Shown in pieces: positions 29,029 through 34,964 of a stretch of 34,964 nt of DNA. Made by a program: the position numbers and the translations under genes. Under the pieces are notes generated by a model, which was given only the letters and a program-made list of their open reading frames with translations, made no database searches and was not told where the DNA came from. How positions within the stretch are numbered: position 1 is the first letter of the stretch; each line of letters begins with the position of its first letter. The stretch is from contig NZ_JAAABL010000037.1 of the NCBI RefSeq assembly GCF_009900765.1, positions 1 through 34,964 on the forward strand, read 5' to 3'. This DNA comes from Rhodovarius lipocyclicus (lineage in GTDB: Bacteria > Pseudomonadota > Alphaproteobacteria > Acetobacterales > Acetobacteraceae).

Positions 29029-29757
29029 ATGCGTCGGACCATGCCGCGTGCAACCCCGAAAAAGTCACCCCTGCATGGCACGGCGGAGGCCCCGCGCCGC
29101 GCCCGCGCCATGAGCCGCGACCAGGTGGCCCATTTCATCCGCGCCCTGGCCCAGGTGAACCCGGCGCCGGAGACGGAGCTGCTCTACACCGACAGCTTCT
29201 CCCTGCTGGTGGCGGTGGTGCTGTCGGCGCAGACGACGGATGCCGCGGTGAACAAGGTCACGCCCGGCCTGTTCGCGGCCGCCCCCACCCCGGCGGCCAT
29301 GGCCGCGCTGGGGGCGGAGGGCATCGGCCGCCACATCCGCACCATCGGGCTGTGGCAGGCCAAGGCGAAGAACGTGGCGGCGCTGGCGGCCCAGCTGGTG
29401 GAACGCCACAACGGCCAGGTGCCCGAGGACCGGGAGGCGCTGGAAGCCCTGCCGGGTGTGGGCCGCAAGACCGCGAATGTGGTGCTGAACGTGGCCTTCG
29501 GGCAGCCGACCATGGCGGTGGACACGCATATCTTCCGCATCGGCAACCGCACCGGCCTGGCCCCGGGCAAGAATGTGCGGGAGGTGGAGGACGGGCTGAT
29601 CCGCCGCATCCCGCCCGATCTGCTGCGGGATTCCCACCACTGGCTGATCCTGCACGGGCGCTACATCTGCAAGGCGCGACGGCCGGACTGCTGGCGCTGC
29701 CCGGCCATCGCGTGGTGCAACTACAAGGACAAGGTCCTCACGCCTCACCAGCCATAG
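29029..29757 (+). CDS. nth: Endonuclease III
   Basis: A DNA glycosylase/AP-lyase that removes oxidised pyrimidines. It carries the helix-hairpin-helix LPGVGRKTANVVLN (residues 141-154), with Lys147 as the catalytic lysine and Asp165 in VDTHIFR. The 4Fe-4S cluster ligands are Cys214-x6-Cys221-x2-Cys224-x5-Cys230. LLVAVVLSAQTTDAAVNK near residues 59-76 and HHWLILHGRYIC are standard. From 29029 the product has 242 residues, with a basic N-terminal extension of about 27 residues compared with E. coli Nth; starts at 29041 or 29110 (MSRDQVAHF) are also possible, and the last would match E. coli most closely. Its end overlaps the convergent lipoprotein gene by 13 bp. Confidence 0.96.
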   Translation: MRRTMPRATPKKSPLHGTAEAPRRARAMSRDQVAHFIRALAQVNPAPETELLYTDSFSLLVAVVLSAQTTDAAVNKVTPGLFAAAPTPAAMAALGAEGIGRHIRTIGLWQAKAKNVAALAAQLVERHNGQVPEDREALEALPGVGRKTANVVLNVAFGQPTMAVDTHIFRIGNRTGLAPGKNVREVEDGLIRRIPPDLLRDSHHWLILHGRYICKARRPDCWRCPAIAWCNYKDKVLTPHQP

Positions 29758-30191
29758 GGGCCGGTGCCGAAGCTGAGGCCCCACCAGGGCCCGTAGAACG
29801 GCACCGGGTCGGGCGGCGCGACCAGCACGGAGGGCGGATAGGCATAGGCCGAGACAGGCGGGCGTGCCGTGGGCGTGCCCTGCACCTGATGGCCCGCCGC
29901 GCTCATGCACTGGGCATAGGCGATGTCGTAGTTCCGCTGCAGCGTATAGGGGTTCCGCGCGGGCGGGGGCGCCACGGGGTTGGGGGGCGGCGTGCCCTCC
30001 GGCGGCAGGCTGGGCGCGATGGCGGCGGAGGCCGCGGCGCGGCAACTCGTCTCCTCGCGCCGGAACTGGTCATAGTTGGTGCCGGCGCGCGGCAGGGCCA
30101 GGATGCTGGGCCCGCTGGGCGGGGGCGGCAGGGCGCAGGCGGCCGGCAGCAGCACGGCCCCCAGGGCGGCGAAACGGGCGATGGGTCGCAT
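29745..30191 (-). CDS. Putative lipoprotein, Pro-rich with glycine-zipper-like region
   Basis: A 148-residue exported protein. The signal MRPIARFAALGAVLLPAACA ends in a lipobox-like PAAC (Cys19), so it is probably lipid-anchored. The next segment has NYDQFRREETSCRAAASAAI and NYDIAYAQCMSAAGHQVQG, a paired pattern with one cysteine each, found in a family of uncharacterised alphaproteobacterial outer-envelope proteins. The rest is Pro-rich and ends in a Trp/Gly-rich FYGPWWGLSFGTGPYGW tail. The function is unknown. It is convergent with nth (13-bp overlap) and divergent from the TctC-type gene. Confidence 0.78.
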   Translation of the reverse strand: MRPIARFAALGAVLLPAACALPPPPSGPSILALPRAGTNYDQFRREETSCRAAASAAIAPSLPPEGTPPPNPVAPPPARNPYTLQRNYDIAYAQCMSAAGHQVQGTPTARPPVSAYAYPPSVLVAPPDPVPFYGPWWGLSFGTGPYGW

Positions 30192-30332
30192 GAGCTATCC
30201 TCCTGCGGGAAAGAATACGCCTTCATGCAACGCTGTGCAGCGTCCAAAGCTTCAGCTTTACGTGCCGGGGCGGACAGGCAACACTTCTTCACGATAAGGG
30301 CCCGCCAAAAGGGCCCGCATGGAGGAAACGCG

Positions 30333-31313
30333 ATGCTCACCCGACGTGCCGCCTTCGCGGCGCCGCTTCTGGGCGTGCCCATTCTGGCCACCCCCACCAT
30401 CGCCCGCGCCGAGACCTGGCCCCAGCGCCCGATCAGCCTGCTGGTGGGCTTCGCGCCCGGCGGCGGCACGGACATCATCGCCCGCGCCCTGCAACCCGCC
30501 CTGCAGGAGGATCTGGGCCAGGCGGTGGCGATCGAGAACCGGCCCGGTGCCTCCGGCACGCTGGCGGCCGCCGCCTGCGCCCGCGCGCGGCCCGATGGCT
30601 ATACCATGCTGATGACCACCGTCAGCGCCAGCGCGGTGGTGCCGCCGCACATGAACCCGCAGCCCTTCGACATCATCCGCGACCAGAAGCCGGTGGTGCT
30701 GTGCGGCACCGTGCCGCTGGTGGCGGTGGTGCCCAACACCTCGCCCGCCAACACCTTCCAGGAATTCCTGGCCCACGCGAAGGCGAACCCGGGGAAGCTG
30801 AACTACTCGTCCTCCGGCGTCGCCAGCCAGCAGCACCTGGCGGCCGAGATCCTCTCGGCCCAGGCCGGGCTGTCCATGACGCATGTGCCCTTCCGCGGCA
30901 CCGGCCAGGCGGTGAACGAGATCCTGGCCGGGCGCATCGACATCGCCTTCGACACGCTGCCCACCTATCTGCCGCATATCCGTGGCGGTCGGCTGCGGGC
31001 CCTGGCCACCACCATGCCCCAGCGCGTGGAATGGCTGCCGGATGCGCCGACCGTGGCTGAGAGCGGCTTCCCGGGCTTCAACTGCAATGTCTGGTACATG
31101 TGGATCGCGCCCCCCGGCACGCCGGACGCGGTGACGGAGCGCATGAACCAGGCCGTGAACCGCGCCCTGGCCGACCCCGGGCTGCGCGGGCGGGTGGCGG
31201 CGGCGGGCTTCATCCCCGGCGGCGGCAGCCAGGCCGATGCGGCCAAGCTGCTGCGCGACGACGCGGCGCGCTATGCGGCGGCGATCCGGGGGGCGAATAT
31301 CCGGCTGGATTAG
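30333..31313 (+). CDS. Tripartite tricarboxylate transporter substrate-binding protein (TctC/Bug family)
   Basis: A 326-residue periplasmic binder. The ATG at 30333 follows GGAGGAAACGCG and opens a signal (MLTRRAAFAAPLLGVPILAT, with a twin Arg). The Bug fold is seen in WPQRPISLLVGFAPGGGTDIIAR, VENRPGASGTLAA (here IENRPGASGT), NYSSSGVASQQHLAAE, HVPFRGTGQAVNEILAGRIDIAFD and PTVAESGFPGF. No TctA or TctB is nearby, as is often the case in this expanded family. The ligand is unknown; most Bug proteins bind small carboxylates. A 978-residue open frame running into it from 28377 is not coding upstream of 30333. Confidence 0.93.
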   Translation: MLTRRAAFAAPLLGVPILATPTIARAETWPQRPISLLVGFAPGGGTDIIARALQPALQEDLGQAVAIENRPGASGTLAAAACARARPDGYTMLMTTVSASAVVPPHMNPQPFDIIRDQKPVVLCGTVPLVAVVPNTSPANTFQEFLAHAKANPGKLNYSSSGVASQQHLAAEILSAQAGLSMTHVPFRGTGQAVNEILAGRIDIAFDTLPTYLPHIRGGRLRALATTMPQRVEWLPDAPTVAESGFPGFNCNVWYMWIAPPGTPDAVTERMNQAVNRALADPGLRGRVAAAGFIPGGGSQADAAKLLRDDAARYAAAIRGANIRLD

Positions 31314-31952
31314 CTAAACCACCTTGTCGCTGATCACCTGCGGCACCGGCACGGTGGCGGCGAAGCTCGGCCGCTGTTCCAGCCGGTCCGACAGGGCGGC
31401 CAGGTTGGGGTGGTCCCGCCGCCAGGGCTGTTCGGGAAAGCGCACGTCCAGATAGCGCAGCACGGTGCCCGCCGCGATGTCCGCCAGGCCGAAGCGGTCG
31501 CCCACCATCCATTCCCGATCGCCCGCGATGCCGGCCAGCGCCCGCAGCCCGCCATCCACCTTGCGGCGCTGGCGGGCGATCCATTCCGCGCTCTGCTGCT
31601 CGGCCGGGCGGTGGCGTTCCCAGAACAGCAGCACCACCGCGTCGCAGATGCCGTCCGCGATCACCTCCACCTGGCGGGCGGCCAGCACCTGCTCGATGCC
31701 GCCGCCGGGCAGCAGGCTGGGCTGGGGCCAGCGGGCCTCGATTACCTCCAGGATGAAGCGGCTTTCATAGACGCTGCCGCCATCCTCGAAGATCAGCACC
31801 GGCAGCTTTTCCAGCGGGTTGTATTGCGGGGTCTGGGTGGTGCTGTTCCAGGGCACCTCGGTGATGAGTTGGAAGGGCACGTCCTTTTCCGCCAGGGCGA
31901 TGCGCACCTTGCGGGCATAGGGGCTGGGGGTGGCGCTGATCAGCTTCATCAT
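31314..31952 (-). CDS. Glutathione S-transferase family protein
   Basis: A 212-residue cytosolic GST. The N-terminal domain begins KLISATPSPYARKVRIALAE, with the SPYARK segment that includes the likely glutathione-activating Ser/Tyr, then NPLEKLPVLIFEDGGSVYES with the cis-Pro. The helical domain has WMVGDRFGLADIAAGTVLRYLD and an N-capping Asp, and HPNLAALSDRLEQRPSF. Two adjacent ATGs (31952 and 31949) are possible starts, with AAGGA upstream. The open frame further upstream belongs to the divergent gntR gene. It is divergent from gntR across 96 bp with an operator in the gap, so it is a probable target. Confidence 0.92.
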   Translation of the reverse strand: MMKLISATPSPYARKVRIALAEKDVPFQLITEVPWNSTTQTPQYNPLEKLPVLIFEDGGSVYESRFILEVIEARWPQPSLLPGGGIEQVLAARQVEVIADGICDAVVLLFWERHRPAEQQSAEWIARQRRKVDGGLRALAGIAGDREWMVGDRFGLADIAAGTVLRYLDVRFPEQPWRRDHPNLAALSDRLEQRPSFAATVPVPQVISDKVV

Positions 31953-31986
31953 CGGCGGGGTCCTTGCTAGACTGCCCTGGTGGACC

Positions 31987-32006
31987 GTGTATCGTATACG
32001 AAACAC
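31987..32006. promoter_or_regulatory. Palindromic operator between GST and gntR
   Basis: A 20-bp near-perfect palindrome, GTGTATCGTA|TACGAAACAC, with one mismatched pair in ten and a perfect core TCGTATACGA (31992-32001). FCD-type GntR regulators favour sites with a GTATAC-type centre. It lies between the two divergent genes, 35 bp from the GST start and 43 bp from the chosen gntR start, so one dimer could repress both. Confidence 0.7.
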
Positions 32007-32048
32007 GGTATCTGCGAGGTCGCACAGCCGCAGGAGGCCCGTCAAGCC

Positions 32049-32726
32049 GTGATTTCCAAGGTCGCCCCCACCCCCCAGATCACCGACACGGTCTACGAGA
32101 CCCTGCGCGAGGCGATCTGCGACGGCGTGCTGGCCCCGGATACCCGCCTGATCCAGGACGAGCTGGCGGAACGGCTCGGCACCTCTCGCCAGCCGGTGCA
32201 CCTGGCCATGCAGCAGCTGAAAAAGGAGGGATTCCTGGTGGAGGCCGGCCGGCGCGGCCTGGTGGTGGCGCCGCTGGACCGGGGCTTCGCCGCCGAATTG
32301 TACGAGATGCGCGCGGCGCTGGACGCCGCCGCCGCCATCGCCGCCGCCCGCCACGCCAGCCCCGCGGACCGCGCGCGCGGCGAACGGATCATCTGCGAGG
32401 GCCGCGCCGCCGTGGCCGAGGGCGACCTGGCCGCCATGGCCTCGGCCGATTTCGCCTTTCATGACTTCATCTACACGCTGGGCGGCAACCGGCTGATCGC
32501 CCAGACGGCGCGGATGAACTGGCACCATGTCCGCCGCAGCATCATGCTGCTGGCCGGGGAGCCCACGAAGCTCGGCCCCTTCTGGGACGAGCACGACCAG
32601 ATCCTGCAGGCCGTGGCCAGCCGCGACCCCGATGCGGCGGCCCAGCTGGCCCAGCACCATGCCATCGCCTCCGCCCGCATCCTGGCCAGGGGGCTGGAAG
32701 CACAGGACGAAAAGGCCCGCGCATAA
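32049..32726 (+). CDS. GntR-family transcriptional regulator, FCD domain
   Basis: A 225-residue regulator. The winged helix is at about residues 10-75 (VYETLREAICDGVLAPDTRL, then DELAERLGTSRQPVHLAMQQL and GLVVAPL). The FCD ligand domain follows (about 80-215) with the usual metal-ligand pattern: Asp134 and His138 (ADFAFHDFIY), His182 (DEHDQILQAV) and His203 or His204. GTG at 32049 with AGGAGG upstream is chosen; an in-frame GTG at 31980 would place the operator inside the coding region. It likely senses a carboxylic acid and represses itself and the divergent GST. Confidence 0.9.
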   Translation: MISKVAPTPQITDTVYETLREAICDGVLAPDTRLIQDELAERLGTSRQPVHLAMQQLKKEGFLVEAGRRGLVVAPLDRGFAAELYEMRAALDAAAAIAAARHASPADRARGERIICEGRAAVAEGDLAAMASADFAFHDFIYTLGGNRLIAQTARMNWHHVRRSIMLLAGEPTKLGPFWDEHDQILQAVASRDPDAAAQLAQHHAIASARILARGLEAQDEKARA

Positions 32727-32764
32727 CAGTTGCGCGGCGGCCTGTTCCGCGATTATCCACGCCT

Positions 32765-33121
32765 ATGCATTGCATGAAGGCCCTGCTCATCGCGCTGGGG
32801 TTGTGCTGGGCCCTGCCCGCCACGGCCCAGACCCGCGTGGTCGTGCCCGAGGGCAGCCGCGTGGTCGTGCCCCCGCGCGGCGGCGCCATGCCCCACGCCA
32901 CCCGCGCCCGCCGCGCGCCCACGGCCCCCCAGGGCGAACCCTGGCGCGGCGGCAGCCGCACCGCCGGGCGCGGCAACTTCACCGAGGACGAAGGCTTCTC
33001 CTCGGGCGGCACCGGGCTGGCCGTGCCCTTGGCCATCCTGCCCCTGGCGGCCGCGGCGGCCCTGGCCACCACCCTGCCGGGCGGGGGCGGCAGCACCTCC
33101 GCCCCGGCCAGGACGCGATAG
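32765..33121 (+). CDS. Small exported/membrane protein of unknown function
   Basis: A 118-residue protein, or 115 from a second Met at 32774. A Sec signal (MKALLIALGLCWALPATAQT) is followed by two tandem RVVVPxGS/RVVVPPRG repeats, a basic Arg/Ala/Pro-rich middle, and a hydrophobic segment near the C-terminus (LAVPLAILPLAAAAALATTL) that could anchor it, ending in a Gly/Ser tail. No family is recognised. It starts 38 bp after gntR on the same strand and is convergent with the MaoC gene 6 bp away. Confidence 0.65.
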   Translation: MHCMKALLIALGLCWALPATAQTRVVVPEGSRVVVPPRGGAMPHATRARRAPTAPQGEPWRGGSRTAGRGNFTEDEGFSSGGTGLAVPLAILPLAAAAALATTLPGGGGSTSAPARTR

Positions 33122-33127
33122 CGCGCC

Positions 33128-33583
33128 TCAGTCGTAGACGAGGGCCATCGTCTCCGCGACCAGGCAGGGGCGGTCCTGGCCTTCCAGTTCCATTTCGTTG
33201 GCCATGGTCACGCGCACGCCGCCCTTGATGGGTTCCACCCCCGCGATGGACAGGTGCAGGCGCACCCGGCTGCCGGCCGGCACGGGTGAGGTGAAGCGCA
33301 CCTTGTTGCTGCCGTAGTTGATGGAGCGGCTGCGGTTCTTCACGCGATAGATGCTGGGCGTCAGCCGCGGCAGCAGGGAGACGGTGAGGTAGCCGTGGGC
33401 GATGGTCTTGCCGCCGGGCATTTCCTTGGCCGCGCGTTCCACGTCCACATGGATCCATTGATGGTCGCCGGTGGCCTCGGCGAACAGGTCGATGGTCTTC
33501 TGGTCCACGGTGAACCATTCGCTGCTGCCCAGCTTCTTGCCCACCCATTCGGCGATGGCGCTGGGGTTTTCGATCTCGATCAT
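33128..33583 (-). CDS. MaoC-like (R)-specific enoyl-CoA hydratase/dehydratase
   Basis: A 151-residue single hot-dog domain. The R-hydratase signature FAEATGDHQWIHVDVERA (residues 34-51) provides catalytic Asp40 and His45, and IAHGYLTVSLLPRL follows. The N-terminal Met at 33581-33583 has GGAGGAAC upstream; the open frame extends back through an unused region to 33745. The protein would hydrate trans-2-enoyl-CoA or dehydrate 3-hydroxyacyl-CoA, for beta-oxidation or polyhydroxyalkanoate supply. No acyl-CoA genes adjoin it. It is divergent from the flagellin gene with 218 bp between. Confidence 0.92.
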   Translation of the reverse strand: MIEIENPSAIAEWVGKKLGSSEWFTVDQKTIDLFAEATGDHQWIHVDVERAAKEMPGGKTIAHGYLTVSLLPRLTPSIYRVKNRSRSINYGSNKVRFTSPVPAGSRVRLHLSIAGVEPIKGGVRVTMANEMELEGQDRPCLVAETMALVYD

Positions 33584-33707
33584 GCTTGTTCCTCCTGCGG
33601 GCGCAGGCTGCATGGCGGGGGCGGCTTCGTCCAGGGGCCGCACTTTTCCCAAGTGGCGAAAGGTTTTGTTTACCCGGCGCGAATCACACTCGGGCTGCCC
33701 GGCAGGA

Positions 33708-33743
33708 TGTCCGGGTGGCCATTCGTCAACCTGTCCGGTTGGC
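33708..33743. promoter_or_regulatory. Direct repeat upstream of flagellin gene
   Basis: The 12-base unit TGTCCGG(G/T)TGGC occurs at 33708-33719 and again at 33732-33743, a 24-bp spacing, close to two helical turns. It lies 59-94 bp upstream of the flagellin start in the MaoC-flagellin gap. This arrangement could be an activator site, but no sigma-28 or sigma-54 promoter was clear. Confidence 0.35.
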
Positions 33744-33801
33744 ATGCGCGCCGGCTTGCCGGGGGCGCTTTGTCAGCCGGGCCCTGCCCTGGGAAAAGCC
33801 C

Positions 33802-34635
33802 ATGCCGTTGAACTCCATCAACACCAATATGGGTGCCATGGTGGCGCTGCAGTCACTCAACCGCACCAACGATGAGTTGGCGGGGGTGCAGAAGCGCGTC
33901 TCCACCGGCTATCGCGTCGCCGATGCCAAGGATGACGGCGCGGCCTTCGCGGTGGCCGAGCGCATCCGGGGCGACATGGCGGCCACCACCTCCGCCAACC
34001 AGCAGCTGGGCGGCGTGAAGGGCTTGCTGGAGGTGACGAACGCCTCGCTCAGCAATGTCTCCACCGCGCTGAACAAGCTGAAGGAGATCACGGTGAAGCT
34101 GGCGGACGGCGCCATCACCGCCGAGCAGCGCACCCAGTACCAGGCCCAGGTGAAGGAGCTGACGAACAACATCAAATCCTTCGTCACCGATGCCAGCTAC
34201 AACGGGCTGAACGTGCTGAATGACCCGACGACGCTGGCGGTGAAGGTCGTCAGCAACGGGCAGGGGGGCTACTACACCTTCTCCGGCTACAGCGCGCAGA
34301 CCAACATCTACAACGGCATTTCGAATGCCAACGCCTATACCACGGGCGGCGCGGCGGCGGCGCTGACCACGACGGGCGCGGTCTCCACCGCCATCACCAA
34401 CACGCTGACGCAGCTGAACAATTTCGGCAGCTACTCGAACTACATCGACAGCCAGATCAACTACAACAAGAACATCCTGGACGCGCAGGAAAGCGGCATG
34501 GGCGCGCTGGTCGATGCGGACCTGGCCAAGGAATCCGCGCGGCTGCAGGCCTTGCAGATCCGCCAGCAGCTGGGCAGCCAGGCGCTGGGCATCGCCAACC
34601 AGTCGCCCCAGCTGCTGCTGAGCCTGTTCAAGTAA
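33802..34635 (+). CDS. Flagellin (short)
   Basis: A 277-residue flagellin, the filament subunit exported by the flagellar type III system. The conserved N-terminal D0/D1 region (about residues 1-135) contains INTNMGAMVALQSLNRTNDEL, KRVSTGYRVADAKDDGAAFAVAERIR and DASYNGLNVL. The C-terminal D0/D1 (about 190-277) has ALVDADLAKESARLQALQIRQQLGSQALGIANQSPQLLLSLF. The central variable region is only about 50 residues and Gly/Tyr/Thr-rich, so there is no large D2/D3 domain, as in many alphaproteobacterial flagellins. It has less G+C than its neighbours because of its Asn/Lys/Ile codons. No flagellar assembly gene is visible within the window. Confidence 0.95.
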   Translation: MPLNSINTNMGAMVALQSLNRTNDELAGVQKRVSTGYRVADAKDDGAAFAVAERIRGDMAATTSANQQLGGVKGLLEVTNASLSNVSTALNKLKEITVKLADGAITAEQRTQYQAQVKELTNNIKSFVTDASYNGLNVLNDPTTLAVKVVSNGQGGYYTFSGYSAQTNIYNGISNANAYTTGGAAAALTTTGAVSTAITNTLTQLNNFGSYSNYIDSQINYNKNILDAQESGMGALVDADLAKESARLQALQIRQQLGSQALGIANQSPQLLLSLFK

Positions 34636-34650
34636 GGGCGGCGACCGCCC
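34636..34650. terminator. Short hairpin after the flagellin stop
   Basis: A perfect 6-bp stem GGGCGG / CCGCCC with a 3-base loop starting right after the TAA. Only a short pyrimidine tract follows. It is a weak terminator candidate in a convergent 21-bp gap. Confidence 0.45.
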
Positions 34651-34656
34651 CCGGTC

Positions 34657-34964
34657 TTACTGAATGACCGGCGGCGGGGGCAGCGGCGCCAGCCCCGCCG
34701 GGGCCTGCGGCACGCTGGCCGCCCCGCGTGAAGGCGAGGCCACCGGCTGCAACGCGCTGCGCGCGCCGGGCAGGGGCTGGAAGCCCGAAGGTGCCGCGGC
34801 GGGTGCCGCCAACGGCACGGCCGAAACCGGCGCGGCGGCGGGCAGCGGTGCGCCACCGGCCAGCGGGCTCTGCAACGCCGCGAAACCACCGGACGGAACC
34901 GAGGACCCGGCGGGCGCGGCCGCCGGCAGAGTGGCGGCGCGCGGATGCTCCGCGAAGCGCGGCG
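34657..34964 (-). CDS. Pro/Ala-rich protein, C-terminal part (cut by window end)
   Basis: A frame open from the window end to a TAA at 34657-34659, giving the last 101 residues or so of a longer protein. The visible part is almost entirely Ala, Pro, Ser, Gly and Leu, with recurring A-P-x-A/P and GFxxL-P/Q units (GGFAALQSPLAG, SGFQPLPGARSALQP) and ends APLPPPPVIQ. It looks like a disordered tail or linker, not a catalytic domain. The start is outside the window. It is convergent with flagellin and may be a flagellar or envelope protein; no family can be named. Confidence 0.6.
   Translation of the reverse strand, partial: PRFAEHPRAATLPAAAPAGSSVPSGGFAALQSPLAGGAPLPAAAPVSAVPLAAPAAAPSGFQPLPGARSALQPVASPSRGAASVPQAPAGLAPLPPPPVIQ

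Noticed and set aside
28377-30332. A 978-residue open frame on the plus strand that runs through DUF2244 and nth into the TctC-type gene
   Set aside because: The part before 30333 has no family features, overlaps well-supported genes in other frames, and is a product of GC-rich DNA with few stop codons. The real gene begins at 30333 with a ribosome site and a signal peptide.
31980-32048. An N-terminal extension of the gntR gene from a GTG at 31980
   Set aside because: It would place the 20-bp operator inside the coding region and lacks a ribosome site, while GTG at 32049 has AGGAGG upstream and matches the usual start of FCD regulators.
32049-32660. An in-frame minus-strand extension of the GST gene through gntR
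   Set aside because: It is antisense to a complete GntR-FCD protein. The GST fold begins at 31952 or 31949 with a ribosome site.
33732-33768. A possible sigma-54 promoter before flagellin (TTGGCA ... CTTGCC)
   Set aside because: The distance between the GG and GC elements is about 15 bases, not the required 10, so it does not fit the -24/-12 consensus.

Overview
The window is about 70% G+C, with strong GC3 bias in every reading frame and frequent GTG/TTG starts. Its gene content (many solute-binding-protein transporters, an NMT1-type ABC operon, TctC and DctP binders, a short alphaproteobacterial flagellin, DUF3775 and DUF2244 proteins, a CobW-WD40 pair) points to an alphaproteobacterium, most likely Acetobacteraceae near Roseomonas. 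That placement is inference; no rRNA or tRNA is present to anchor it.

Layout. (1) 1-258: the truncated start of an IS5-type insertion sequence abutting a dispersed intergenic repeat and two GC hairpins. (2) 259-5200, minus strand: an NMT1/SsuABC-like ABC operon with two tandem paralogous binding proteins, a VOC enzyme and, behind a hairpin, an NHL beta-propeller. (3) 5248-7383: a ureD with no other urease gene, convergent with the housekeeping truB-rpsO pair. (4) 7513-11259, plus strand: a sulfite-oxidase-like molybdoenzyme, then a tightly coupled cupin / NIPSNAP / DctP-type binder / RutD-like hydrolase run, convergent with an SDR. (5) 12121-18620, minus strand: a continuous operon of MarR regulator, HpaB-like flavin monooxygenase and a complete LivHMGFK-type ABC importer, which looks like a self-contained uptake-and-hydroxylation unit for an aromatic compound. 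(6) 18621-19104: 484 bp of non-coding DNA holding inverted copies of the dispersed repeat. (7) 19105-23849, plus strand: CobW GTPase, WD40 protein, aldo/keto reductase, acidic DUF3775 protein, two small exported proteins and a RutE-like nitroreductase. (8) 23878-26592, minus strand: TetR regulator, two GSTs and a CPYC peroxiredoxin-like protein, a thiol/electrophile stress group. (9) 26690-31313: an AsmA-family protein apparently starting at CTG, DUF2244 protein, endonuclease III, a lipoprotein and an orphan TctC-type binder. (10) 31314-34964: a GST divergent from an FCD-type GntR regulator with a clear palindromic operator, a small exported protein, a MaoC dehydratase, a flagellin and the C-terminal tail of a Pro/Ala-rich protein cut by the window end.

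The most notable points are the regulator-monooxygenase-importer operon, the cupin-NIPSNAP-DctP-hydrolase module, the dual-binder ABC operon, the orphan ureD, the family of dispersed repeats (one copy apparently hit by the IS), the CTG start of the AsmA protein, and the GntR operator. No CRISPR array, phage, toxin-antitoxin or defence system was seen. I found nothing that I can call a wholly new system with confidence; the gene modules above are the best candidates.
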